Assembly (NCBI GenBank): GCA_046732975.1
Contig: JBKPOG010000022.1
Coordinates: 1 to 18,342 of the forward strand
Direction: 5' to 3'
Source: JAMXLO01 sp046732975
GTDB lineage: Bacteria > Pseudomonadota > Alphaproteobacteria > Acetobacterales > Acetobacteraceae
Length of the DNA stretch: 18,342 nt
Below the pieces are notes generated by a model, which made no database searches, had not been told where the DNA came from, and saw only the letters and a list, made by a program, of their open reading frames with translations. The translations under genes were made by a program, and so were the position numbers. Positions 9,001 to 15,971 of this stretch are shown here, piece after piece (the first letter of the stretch is position 1; every line of letters begins with the position of its first letter).

Positions 9001-10066
9001 GCGCGGTGGCATCCAGAGTGAACGGAGCCGCGGCAAACAGGTCGGGGGGCGAACCCGGAACCCGCACCCCATCCGCCGTCGCGTGTAGCCGCACCAGCCC
9101 CTGGTCGCCGGCGACATCGGCCACGAGGCGCTGCAGGCCGGCGTCGCCGCTCTTGGCCTGGTCGATTTGCAGCCTGCCGTTGAGGTTGGGCCGGTCGAAT
9201 GGGCCCTGCACGTGGGCGTCGAGTGCAATTGCTTGCCACGAGACGTCCGGTCGCGGAGTCATAGCCGGCGCATGGGCGGAAATCGTCAAGTCGGCGCCAT
9301 TGTGCACGAGGTCCAGAGTGCCCTGGCTGCTCGCCTCGAGCTGGCCCGCCCTGATTGCGAGGTGGGTCGCAACGACGTCTCGCGGTCCGTCCAAGATGCC
9401 GTTGATAGAGATGGCGCCCAGGTCCGGCAGTTGCGCGGCCGCAGCGATCAGACCGTGCGGCGGCTCGTTGGCTTGCACCAGCAGGTGCACGCGCGTGTTA
9501 TTAACATTGGCGTCCAGTTTGTAGCTGCCCGGCGAGTCGAGACGGGTGACGGAAAGCTGGCCGGCTCCCGCCGTATAGGAATCCAGCCTGCCACTGCCTT
9601 CGAGGCTCAAGGCCAACGGCACGCCGATCAGGCCTGACGCGATTTCCAGGCGGCCGAGCTGGACGTGCTGCACGACCAACGTGACCGGGAGTCCGGAACT
9701 ACTGCTGCTGCTGGAACTAGGCTCCGGCTGGCGGGCCAGTACGCCACTGGCTGCGGTCAGCTGATCGATCTCGAGTACGCGGCTCGCCAGTCGCAGCGGG
9801 GACCAATCCAGGGCGACGTCGTGCAATGTGAGGTAGGCGCCTTTGGAATCCCGCAGCTCGACTGTGGCAACCTTGAGGGCATCGGGAAATCGCCCACCGA
9901 GACCAGCGAGTGCAACCTGTCCCCCGGTGACGCCGGGGGTCAGCCTGACCAGCAGGTTACGCCCGGGCTCGGTGTTGGCTCCGAGGAGCACGACAATTAC
10001 CAGGAGCACCGGTACGCCAATCAAAATCGCCAGGGTCCAGGCAAACCACTTTGCGAGGCGGCGCAT
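6086..10066 (-). CDS. tamB: Translocation and assembly module inner-membrane protein TamB
   Basis: This 1326-residue AsmA-like bridge protein is anchored in the inner membrane and spans the periplasm. With TamA it serves outer-membrane protein assembly and, as known for the family, phospholipid transport to the outer membrane. An N-terminal anchor helix is visible at residues 9-30 (FAWTLAILIGVPVLLVIVVLL). The body is a very long run of amphipathic beta-strand repeats rich in DL, A and G, with alternating GxLxL patterns, as expected for a beta-taco groove. The C-terminal few hundred residues (PSGGLKLQRGTFDAVGQ, LPQDEILAQIMF, then the terminal YQFEY) match the TamB/DUF490 domain. A run of eight serines near residue 118 is low complexity. 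ATG 10066 shares one base with the tamA stop, indicating coupled translation. Length is normal for alphaproteobacterial TamB. Confidence 0.95.
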   Translation of the reverse strand: MRRLAKWFAWTLAILIGVPVLLVIVVLLGANTEPGRNLLVRLTPGVTGGQVALAGLGGRFPDALKVATVELRDSKGAYLTLHDVALDWSPLRLASRVLEIDQLTAASGVLARQPEPSSSSSSSSGLPVTLVVQHVQLGRLEIASGLIGVPLALSLEGSGRLDSYTAGAGQLSVTRLDSPGSYKLDANVNNTRVHLLVQANEPPHGLIAAAAQLPDLGAISINGILDGPRDVVATHLAIRAGQLEASSQGTLDLVHNGADLTISAHAPAMTPRPDVSWQAIALDAHVQGPFDRPNLNGRLQIDQAKSGDAGLQRLVADVAGDQGLVRLHATADGVRVPGSPPDLFAAAPFTLDATAHLEAPDRPVEFALHHPLLSADGSAQAAGAIQAKVHLVIPQLAPFAAVAGATLEGHTTLDLSGGMQDGTTQLAVTGMIGLDSGTPPAPALLGSDARIDLLASVRGQDLTITRFALNGSEATASVTGHASPGSVDLAWSMALSNLAAVQPSLRGKLAAQGHVGGSSQDLSLTADMNGEVATQDISSGALSVHLQAQGLPSAPTGQLTAQGALLGSPIGLAMAAQRQPDGVTHLTISRADWKSAHAEGAVTLTPPNIVPEGRLTFAMTRLADLESLVGKRIAGSIEATLDSTPAEAKLAVNVRDAGMPGTASITRATLNVAVTDPANHPVVDGALSLDGLSAGKLGASANVQARGPLDALAVRLAATVPDLSGAAARLNTAATVNVPQRGLTLASLQADWKHLNLRLLAPAHIDAANGVAVDNLRLGLQQAVLAVSGKVGDTLDLTASLHDLPADLASVVSPQFAANGSISGDARLTGTSARPNGNVRLNARGVQLKSGPGRAMPPANLTAEAVLNGGVARIDARLTAGSSNLTLAGTAPVTGGGALDLRTTGVADLAMIEPLLAASGRRVAGKMNLDARITGTQAAPRVAGIAQLAGGEVQDYSAGFNLRAIAATVQADGEHVRLARFSAQAGSGTVSGSGTIGLAAPMPVDLTFTAQNATPVANDMLTARLDANLTIAGEAEENLTVRGTVRVRRADLQIPDRLPQSVAVLPVRNPNAPQQAPAKTAPAPEIGLNLTINVDQMLVAGHGLDAELAGAIQVHGTAANPQPSGGLKLQRGTFDAVGQSLRFSEGSVDFIGAGISDPALHFVANTTSNSIVATLTVEGTARHPKITLSSVPELPQDEILAQIMFHRSTSQLSPIEIAQIAAALASFSGAISNDPLANLSKSLGLDRLSVGTNNAGAATVQAGKYVAPGLYLGAKQSASGGTQAALQYDITRGLKLETTAGMGGGNTQGSSDSGGSSIGLTYQFEY

Positions 10067-11886
10067 CAGAAAGCCTGGCCGAGGCCTAGGTACAGCTCGA
10101 ACCTGTCGCCGTTTGGCTGCTTGTTCAGCGGCACGGCGATGTCCGCTCGGATCGGGCCGATCGAGGTGTAGTAGCGGAACCCGACGCCTGCACCGACGCG
10201 CCAGCTACTGGTGAATGGTGCGCCATTCGCGGTGACCTGACCCGCATCGATGAACCCCACCACGCCATAGGTGTCGAAGATACGCTGGCGAAACTCAATG
10301 GTTCCGGCGGAGATCGCGGTACCGCCGGTCGGATTGCCATCGGGAAACTGCGGTCCGATCGACTGATAGCGGTAGCCCCGCACGGTGGCGCTGCCACCGG
10401 CATAGAATCGTTGATCGGGTGGCAGGCTGAATACGTCAGCTCCGGCTATCTTTCCGACCAGTCCGCGCAGCGCCACAACGCTCCGCCCACCACCGCTTAC
10501 ATCGATATAGGTCGAGCCAGAGGCCTGCATGACGAAGAAAGTGGCGCCGCGGCCACCGAATGATTCAGTTGGGGTAAGTCCGATACTGGCGCGTACGCCC
10601 TCGGTCGGGTCGAACTGGCTGTTTGTACTGTCGTAGCGTGCCACAATCGGCACCCCCAGCAGGTTGTAGTGGGTTGTCGTACCCTCCTGGGTAACCTCTT
10701 CCTGCTCGCCCAGCAGCCCCACGCTGCCGCTCCAATGTGGCGAAAACTTGCGGTTGAGCAGCGCCTGTTCGATGAAACCGGTCTGGTCGTAGGCCTTCAG
10801 GTTCTGCTTCAACGCGGTTAGATCCAGCTCCAGCTGCTGATCTCGGGCCAGGAAATCCGGCTTAATGAATTGTGCGTTGAACCGGTAACCGAGGCCATTC
10901 ACAGCGGTGCCGCCGAGATCCACGGCGCCGGTCAGGTTCAACTGCTCGGCGTTGCCGAACAGATTACGGTCGTGCCAGCCGGCGTTGAGGTTGATGCCGA
11001 GGTCGGTCGAGTAGGCGACGCCAACGTCGACCGAGTGCAGCTTACGTTCGGTGACGGCGATGGTGATCGGCAGGTTGCCCTGCGCGTCCAACTGTCCGGC
11101 CGGCTCCATCCGCACCTGCGAGAATACGCCCAGCGACATCAGGTCCTGCCGTGCCGCGTCGATCGCCGAGGGGCTGAACTGTTCGCCTTGATGGAGCAGC
11201 AGGCGGCGGCGGACAAAGTCCTCGTGCATCGCCTCGAGGCCATTGATCTGGATCGGTCCTATATCTGCGCGCGGGCCGGTCGCCGCGTCGAACACGACAT
11301 CCACGGCGTTGTCAGACGGATGCAGGGTCACCGGCTGCAGGTCGACACGGGCCATAGGGTAGCCGTCCTCGCGTACTGCGTTCAGCAGGCGATCACGCGC
11401 CGCCAGGACGTCGGCCGCCACGGCTGGAGTGCCCGAGGCGAGGCCGAGCTTATCGCGCGCGTCGGTTGGGACCGCGCCCTGGATGCTGACATTGCCCAGA
11501 TGAAATTGCGTGCCTGGTGCGAAGCTGGCCGTGATCTCGGCCTTTGGTTCGGCCGGCAATTGGCTGATGATATCGGGCAGGGCCGGATCCGCGATCGGGT
11601 GGCCGGCGATCGTGAGATCGGCCTTCGCTGCATAGTAACCGTAGCTTCGCAGCACTGTTTGGAAACGCTCGGCATCCTGGCGGGCGCGCTCGACGAGCGC
11701 GAAACCGCCGACCGGCGCCTTGTCTTGCAGCGAGATCAACGAGGACGCATCGTGCAAGGCGCTGTCCATCGCCTTGTTCCCGGTCGGCTTTAGGGTCACG
11801 GAATAGGGCTGTGGATCGGCTCCTAGTGTGGGGACGGAACGGGACAGAGTGGCGGCGAGGATCAGCAGGAGGGGAACACGGCGCAT
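10066..11886 (-). CDS. tamA: Autotransporter assembly complex outer-membrane protein TamA (Omp85/BamA family)
   Basis: This 606-residue outer-membrane beta-barrel protein partners with TamB. Residues 1 to about 22 are a signal peptide (LLLILAATL). Periplasmic POTRA domains follow to about residue 280, including GNVSIQG-type and GPIQINGLEAMHEDFVRRRLLLHQGE strands. The rest is a 16-strand-type barrel. The family's conserved loop-6 motif VRGYRY is near residues 501-506, and the protein ends in phenylalanine (LGLGQAF), the normal C-terminal barrel signal. Start ATG 11886 gives a clean signal peptide, although no strong ribosome binding site is visible before it. The gene is divergent from the acyltransferase, 43 bp away, and immediately precedes tamB with a 1-nt overlap. 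Confidence 0.95.
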   Translation of the reverse strand: MRRVPLLLILAATLSRSVPTLGADPQPYSVTLKPTGNKAMDSALHDASSLISLQDKAPVGGFALVERARQDAERFQTVLRSYGYYAAKADLTIAGHPIADPALPDIISQLPAEPKAEITASFAPGTQFHLGNVSIQGAVPTDARDKLGLASGTPAVAADVLAARDRLLNAVREDGYPMARVDLQPVTLHPSDNAVDVVFDAATGPRADIGPIQINGLEAMHEDFVRRRLLLHQGEQFSPSAIDAARQDLMSLGVFSQVRMEPAGQLDAQGNLPITIAVTERKLHSVDVGVAYSTDLGINLNAGWHDRNLFGNAEQLNLTGAVDLGGTAVNGLGYRFNAQFIKPDFLARDQQLELDLTALKQNLKAYDQTGFIEQALLNRKFSPHWSGSVGLLGEQEEVTQEGTTTHYNLLGVPIVARYDSTNSQFDPTEGVRASIGLTPTESFGGRGATFFVMQASGSTYIDVSGGGRSVVALRGLVGKIAGADVFSLPPDQRFYAGGSATVRGYRYQSIGPQFPDGNPTGGTAISAGTIEFRQRIFDTYGVVGFIDAGQVTANGAPFTSSWRVGAGVGFRYYTSIGPIRADIAVPLNKQPNGDRFELYLGLGQAF

Positions 11887-11929
11887 TGAGTGTAACGCTA
11901 CCCCAGTCGTCTTCCGGTAAGGGTCACGG
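11887..11929. promoter_or_regulatory. Divergent intergenic region tamA / acyltransferase
   Basis: These 43 bp must carry at least part of the 5' regions of both divergent operons. The only clear element is AAGGG at 11919-11923, 6 nt before the acyltransferase ATG at 11930. I find no convincing -35/-10 pair, so promoters may extend into either gene. Confidence 0.4.
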
Positions 11930-12916
11930 ATGCGCCATCATGAAGAAACAATGAGCGAGCTACACGCCAAGGACATGGACAGATCCCCTCCGCGTCGTTT
12001 GGCGGCGCGCCGACCGCTGTTGACTGAGCATGACATCTCACCCCCCGGCACTCTGCTGCCATTGGCGCTTGATCACCGAGGGCGATTGCTCGGTTCTCTG
12101 CATGTCGCGCGGCGCGCCGTCGCGGTGTTGCTGTGGACGCTGCCCTGCATGGCGATCCAATCCGTCTGTCTCCTGCTTCCTGGGCATGCAAAGGTGGCGC
12201 ATGCTCGGTTCTATTGGGCGGTCGTCTGTCGGCTGTTAGGGGTCGGGGTACGGGTGATTGGGACCCCCGCCTACCACAAGACTCGGCGTCCCGTTATATT
12301 TGTCTCAAATCATTCGTCGTGGCTCGATGTCCCCGTGCTTGGTGGCCACCTGAATGCATGCTTCGTATCGAAGGACGAGGTGGGAGGTTGGCCGTTCGTC
12401 GGCACCGTCGCGCGATTGGGTCGCACCGTCTTCATCTCTCGCCAGCGCCACGCGACAGGCCGGGAGCGTGATGCCATGCGCGAGCGGTTGGCCCTGGGCG
12501 ACAACTTGATGCTGTTTCCGGAGGGCACTACCTCGGATGGATCGCGCGTGCTGCCGTTCCGCAGTTCATTCTTTGCCATCGCGGAAGCCGCTGATCCGCC
12601 GCTGGTTCAGCCTGTCTCGGTGGTCTATGACCGGCTGGATGGCCTGCCAACAGGCCGCGCGAGCCGCCCGGTCTTCGCCTGGTACGGTGACATGGATCTC
12701 GCCACACATTTCTGGCGCTTCGCCCAGCACCGGGGCCTGCGCGCCACGATCCTGCTGCACGCGCCTTTGGATCCTGCGCGCTTCGCTGGCCGCAAGGCGT
12801 TGTCACATGCGGTGTGGGAGGCGGTGGCCGATGGCGCGGGCAGGTTGCGTCAAAATCGGCCTGTCGAGGCCAGTGACGTGGCGGCCAACGCCGCGGGTGG
12901 GCCAGTTTATGCGTAG
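11930..12916 (+). CDS. Lysophospholipid acyltransferase, PlsC-like (1-acyl-sn-glycerol-3-phosphate acyltransferase family)
   Basis: This 328-residue membrane-associated acyltransferase is likely to transfer an acyl chain to lysophosphatidic acid or a related lysolipid in phospholipid synthesis. The catalytic HX4D motif is NHSSWLD (H128, D133). The substrate-binding FPEGTTSDGS motif is at residues 196-205, with the intermediate FVSKDEVGGWPFVG segment at 145-158. A hydrophobic helix at 63-84 anchors it. ATG 11930 has AAGGG 6 nt upstream; an alternative ATG at 11951 has a weaker site. The first 50 or so residues look non-conserved. It heads the + strand run leading to miaB. Substrate could instead be ornithine lipid (OlsA-type); the sequence alone does not separate these. 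Confidence 0.9.
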   Translation: MRHHEETMSELHAKDMDRSPPRRLAARRPLLTEHDISPPGTLLPLALDHRGRLLGSLHVARRAVAVLLWTLPCMAIQSVCLLLPGHAKVAHARFYWAVVCRLLGVGVRVIGTPAYHKTRRPVIFVSNHSSWLDVPVLGGHLNACFVSKDEVGGWPFVGTVARLGRTVFISRQRHATGRERDAMRERLALGDNLMLFPEGTTSDGSRVLPFRSSFFAIAEAADPPLVQPVSVVYDRLDGLPTGRASRPVFAWYGDMDLATHFWRFAQHRGLRATILLHAPLDPARFAGRKALSHAVWEAVADGAGRLRQNRPVEASDVAANAAGGPVYA

Positions 12917-12933
12917 ATTAAGCGATTGACACG

Positions 12934-13035
12934 ATGACCGCATTTGCTGGCAGATTGCTGCACAGGATCGGAGACGAACCCGAGCTGCAACGCTTGACCG
13001 GACCGGCACGTCTGCCAACTCATCTGCCTCGATGA
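12934..13035 (+). CDS. Possible 33-residue ORF translationally coupled to miaB
   Basis: The 115-bp gap between plsC and miaB holds an ATG-initiated ORF of 33 codons (begins MTAFAGRLLHRIGDEPEL). Its TGA overlaps the miaB ATG by 4 nt (ATGA). No good ribosome binding site precedes it, and I recognise no family. It may be a real coupling peptide, since miaB itself has no visible Shine-Dalgarno sequence, or chance. Confidence 0.35.
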   Translation: MTAFAGRLLHRIGDEPELQRLTGPARLPTHLPR

Positions 13036-14459
13036 GCAGGCCGGAGGCTGGTCTGCGGCGCCTGCACGTGATCACCTGGGGCTGCCAGATGAACGTGTAC
13101 GACAGCGGGCGGATGGCCGATGTTCTTGCCCCGCTGGGCTACGCGCCGTCGCCGGTGCCGGAAGGCGCCGACATGGTGATCCTCAACACTTGCCATATTC
13201 GGGACAAGGCAGCCGAGAAGGTGTTTTCCGAACTCGGCCGGCTGCGCCGGCTGAAAGAGCGGCGAGCGGCAAATGGCGAGCGCATGATCCTGGCCGTAGC
13301 CGGCTGCGTTGCCCAGGCGGAGGGCGCCGAGATCCTGGCGCGCGCCCCGTATGTCGATATTGTGCTGGGCCCGCAGACCTATCACCGGCTCCCGGAGATG
13401 GTGGCGCGGGCGGCTCGTGCGGGCAGCGCGGTGATCGAGACCGATTTCCCACCCGAGGACAAGTTCGACTTCCTCCCCCACGCTGCTGCGCCGCAGGGGA
13501 TTACGGCCTTTCTTACGATCCAGGAGGGCTGCGATCGGTTCTGCAGCTTCTGCGTGGTGCCTTACACCCGCGGCGCCGAGACCAGCCGCCCCGCGATAGC
13601 AGTGATCGCCGAGGCGCGGCGGCTGATAGGGCAAGGGGCGCGCGAAATCACGCTTCTCGGTCAGAATGTCAACGCGTGGCACGGCGAGTCGCCGGATGGC
13701 GGCAGCTGGGGCCTTGGCCGGTTGCTGCGGGAATTGGCGTCGCTGCCCGGCCTGTATCGCCTGCGCTACACCACGTCGCATCCACGCGATATGAACGAAG
13801 AACTCATCACCGCCCATCGGGACTTGCCGATGCTGATGCCGTTCCTGCATCTGCCGGTGCAATCGGGCTCCGACCGGGTGCTGGCGGGGATGAACCGACG
13901 GCACAGCGCGGCCGACTACCTGCGGCTGATCGAGAAGCTGCGCGATGCACGGCCAGACATCGCCCTTTCGTCCGATTTCATCATCGGCCATCCGGGCGAG
14001 ACCGAGGCCGACTTCCGGGCCACGCTGGGCCTGGTCCGCTCGGTTGGCTTCGCCCAGGCTTTCAGCTTCAAATATTCGCCTCGTCCTGGCACGCCCGCCG
14101 CTGGCGCCCCCGCCCAAGTGTCAGATGGCGAGAAGGATCGCCGCCTTGCCGAACTCCAGGTGCTGCTGCGGGAACAGCAGGCACGGTTCAATACCGCCTG
14201 CATCGGCCAGACCTTGCCGGTTCTGTTCACCGGTTCTGGTCGTCATGGTGGCCAGATCGCCGGGCGCTCTCCGTTTCTTCAGCCGGTCCATGTAACGGGA
14301 TCGCAAGAGTTGATCGGTAGGGAAATTTCGGTAGCGATTCGCGCCGCACTGCCTAACTCTTTGTCTGGAACCCTGGTGGCCGGGCCAGGCCCGGCCATGA
14401 CGATCGAAGGCCGGGCTGACGCCCGAACCGATACCAAGAAGGAGAGAGCCTGCGCTTGA
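13032..14459 (+). CDS. miaB: tRNA-2-methylthio-N6-dimethylallyladenosine synthase MiaB
   Basis: This 475-residue radical-SAM methylthiotransferase converts i6A37 to ms2i6A37 in tRNAs that read UNN codons. The N-terminal UPF0004 domain carries the auxiliary-cluster cysteines C18 (TWGCQMN), C54 (NTCHIRDKA) and C92 (AGCVAQAEG). The radical-SAM cluster motif CX3CX2C is C167, C171 and C174 (GCDRFCSFCVVPYTRG). Core motifs GQNVNAW, SHP and HLPVQSGSDRVL follow, and a C-terminal TRAM-like domain occupies about residues 380-445. The last 30 residues are not family-like and are encoded by a GC-rich palindrome region. Start ATG 13032 lies before the first conserved strand; there is no visible ribosome binding site, but it overlaps an upstream small ORF. 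The stop overlaps the phoH start. Confidence 0.96.
   Translation: MSRPEAGLRRLHVITWGCQMNVYDSGRMADVLAPLGYAPSPVPEGADMVILNTCHIRDKAAEKVFSELGRLRRLKERRAANGERMILAVAGCVAQAEGAEILARAPYVDIVLGPQTYHRLPEMVARAARAGSAVIETDFPPEDKFDFLPHAAAPQGITAFLTIQEGCDRFCSFCVVPYTRGAETSRPAIAVIAEARRLIGQGAREITLLGQNVNAWHGESPDGGSWGLGRLLRELASLPGLYRLRYTTSHPRDMNEELITAHRDLPMLMPFLHLPVQSGSDRVLAGMNRRHSAADYLRLIEKLRDARPDIALSSDFIIGHPGETEADFRATLGLVRSVGFAQAFSFKYSPRPGTPAAGAPAQVSDGEKDRRLAELQVLLREQQARFNTACIGQTLPVLFTGSGRHGGQIAGRSPFLQPVHVTGSQELIGREISVAIRAALPNSLSGTLVAGPGPAMTIEGRADARTDTKKERACA
14377..14397. repeat. GC-rich perfect inverted repeat inside the 3' end of miaB
   Basis: Ten-base arms (TGGCCGGGCC and its complement) are separated by one A. 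A second, smaller hairpin (CGGGC-TGAC-GCCCG, 14412-14425) follows. The form is that of the REP-like palindromes scattered through many alphaproteobacterial genomes. Here it encodes part of the MiaB tail, including VAGPGPAMT. Confidence 0.75.
14439..14444 (+). promoter_or_regulatory. Ribosome binding site of phoH
   Basis: AAGGAG lies 11 nt before the TTG at 14456. It is inside miaB and supports the TTG start despite the slightly long spacing. Confidence 0.65.
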
Positions 14460-15508
14460 GCCAGTCCGCCACGTTTCCTGCCATTTCGCCAACCTCCTCA
14501 CACGGCAAGGCCGTGACCCTCCAGTTCAGTGACAACACGCTGCTGCCGCTCCTGCTCGGCGATCACGATCGCCATCTGGTCCGCATCGAGCAGGCCCTTG
14601 GCGTGCGCCTGTCGTGCCGTGGCAACCGCGTCGCGATCAGCGGCGAGCAATCGCGCGTCGACGCGGCGCAGGCGACGCTGGAAGCGCTGTGGCGTCGGCT
14701 GGAGCGCGGTGAGAGCGTGGGCCGGCCGGAAGTGGAGGCGGCAATTCGCATGGCAGAGGCTGATGCCGATCCCAAGCTTCCGATGCCGGATCTGCCGGCG
14801 ATCCGCACCCGCCGGGGGGTGGTTGGGCCACGCAGTCCCGGGCAGGCCGCGTATATCGACGCGTTGGCAACGCATGAAATGATTTTCGGGATCGGACCGG
14901 CGGGCACCGGGAAGACCTATCTGGCGGTCGCCCAGGCAGTGGCCATGTTGCAGGCCGGCAAGGTGGATCGCATCGTTCTATCCCGTCCCGCCGTCGAGGC
15001 AGGAGAGCGGCTGGGCTTCCTGCCGGGCGACATGAAGGAGAAGGTCGATCCTTATCTCCGCCCGCTGTACGACGCGCTGCACGACATGCTACCGTCCGAG
15101 CAGGTGATCCGCCGGCTGGCGAATGGCGAGATCGAGGTGGCGCCACTGGCATTCATGCGGGGCCGCACGCTCGCACATTGCTACGCCATCCTGGACGAGG
15201 CGCAGAACACCACGCCGGTGCAAATGAAAATGTGGCTCACCCGTATGGGTGAGGGCACGCGCATGGTGGTGACCGGCGATCTGACACAGGTCGATCTGCC
15301 CGCCGGCATGCGGTCTGGCTTGCGCGATGCTCTGGATACGCTGGAAGGTATTCAGGGCATCGGCGTAGTCCGGCTAGGCAGTCGTGATGTCGTGCGACAT
15401 CCGCTGGTCGCGCGTATCGTAGATGCGTATGATCAGCGGGCGGCGGCGGAAGGCGACAAGCGGCGCGAGGCGCGCCGTCGCGGCGAGAGTGAGGCGACCG
15501 GCAAATAA
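14456..15508 (+). CDS. phoH: PhoH family protein (phosphate-starvation-type ATPase)
   Basis: This 350-residue cytosolic P-loop ATPase/helicase-like protein is of the PhoH/YbeZ type, which in proteobacteria is encoded beside ybeY and thought to act with it in RNA and ribosome maturation. An N-terminal KH-like region (about residues 20-85) precedes the ATPase core. Walker A is GPAGTGKT (147-154), Walker B with DEAQ is ILDEAQNTT (245-253), and the conserved SRPAVEAGERLGFLPGD (176-192) and TGDLTQVDLP motifs are present. The start is TTG 14456, forming a TTGA overlap with the miaB stop. No ATG or GTG lies closer that would keep the whole N-terminal domain. Four bases separate its TAA from the ybeY ATG. 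Length is normal. Confidence 0.95.
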   Translation: MSQSATFPAISPTSSHGKAVTLQFSDNTLLPLLLGDHDRHLVRIEQALGVRLSCRGNRVAISGEQSRVDAAQATLEALWRRLERGESVGRPEVEAAIRMAEADADPKLPMPDLPAIRTRRGVVGPRSPGQAAYIDALATHEMIFGIGPAGTGKTYLAVAQAVAMLQAGKVDRIVLSRPAVEAGERLGFLPGDMKEKVDPYLRPLYDALHDMLPSEQVIRRLANGEIEVAPLAFMRGRTLAHCYAILDEAQNTTPVQMKMWLTRMGEGTRMVVTGDLTQVDLPAGMRSGLRDALDTLEGIQGIGVVRLGSRDVVRHPLVARIVDAYDQRAAAEGDKRREARRRGESEATGK

Positions 15509-15512
15509 GGCG

Positions 15513-15971
15513 ATGGACCCCGGGGCAAGTCGTAGCCCCGCGCAAGCGGGGATCCGAGACGAGGTCAGCGTCATTGTGGCGGAGCCGGCCTGGCGACGGC
15601 TGGTGCCGCGTGCCGACACTATAGCGGCCCGTGCGGCCCGCGCGGCTGGCGCGCAAGGCACTGTTGTGCTGGCGGCCGACCGCATGGTGCACCGGCTGAA
15701 CGCCCGCCATCGCGGCCGCAACAAGCCAACCAATGTACTGACCTACACCGCGCCCGCCCCGGAGATGCTGCTGGCCCTCGGCGTCGTCCGCCGCGAGGCA
15801 GCCGAGGCGGGACGGCGCCCAGCACACCACCTGGCGCATCTCGTGGTGCATGGCGCATTGCATCTCGCCGGCCACGACCACGACCGTGCAGGCGAAGCCC
15901 GCCGCATGGAACTGGCCGAAGCGCGCATCCTGCATAGGCTGCGCGTTCCCAATCCCTGGAAGCGCGCATGA
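15513..15971 (+). CDS. ybeY: Endoribonuclease YbeY
   Basis: This 152-residue zinc-dependent single-strand endoribonuclease acts in 16S rRNA 3'-end maturation and ribosome quality control. The zinc motif HGALHLAGHDH is at residues 113-123 with ligands H113, H117 and H123; upstream is NKPTNVLTY (70-78). The usual GD(I/V) strand before the metal site reads PEM here (82-85 region), and the loop is short. Family homology begins only near residue 17 (EVSVIVAEPAW); the first 15 or so residues are encoded by a palindromic repeat. ATG 15513 is 4 bases after phoH with TAAGG only 2 nt away. A GTG at 15576 with GAGG 11 nt upstream would give the bare domain. The stop overlaps the next ATG (ATGA). Confidence 0.92.
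   Translation: MDPGASRSPAQAGIRDEVSVIVAEPAWRRLVPRADTIAARAARAAGAQGTVVLAADRMVHRLNARHRGRNKPTNVLTYTAPAPEMLLALGVVRREAAEAGRRPAHHLAHLVVHGALHLAGHDHDRAGEARRMELAEARILHRLRVPNPWKRA
15536..15551. repeat. Palindromic repeat inside the 5' end of ybeY
   Basis: CCCCGC-GCAA-GCGGGG is a perfect 6-bp stem with a GNRA-type loop, flanked by AAGTCGTAG and ATCCGAGACGAG. I recognise this as a dispersed alphaproteobacterial palindrome that is often translated as SPAQAGIRDE, which is what the frame reads here. Confidence 0.7.

Noticed and set aside
9690..9720. Serine-codon run in tamB as a possible repeat-mediated phase-variation tract
   Set aside because: The eight serine codons are a mixture of synonymous codons rather than a pure repeat, so slippage is unlikely.
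13020..14117. 365-codon open frame on the - strand across miaB
   Set aside because: It mirrors miaB codons in GC-rich DNA; the + strand frame carries all six cluster cysteines and the family motifs.
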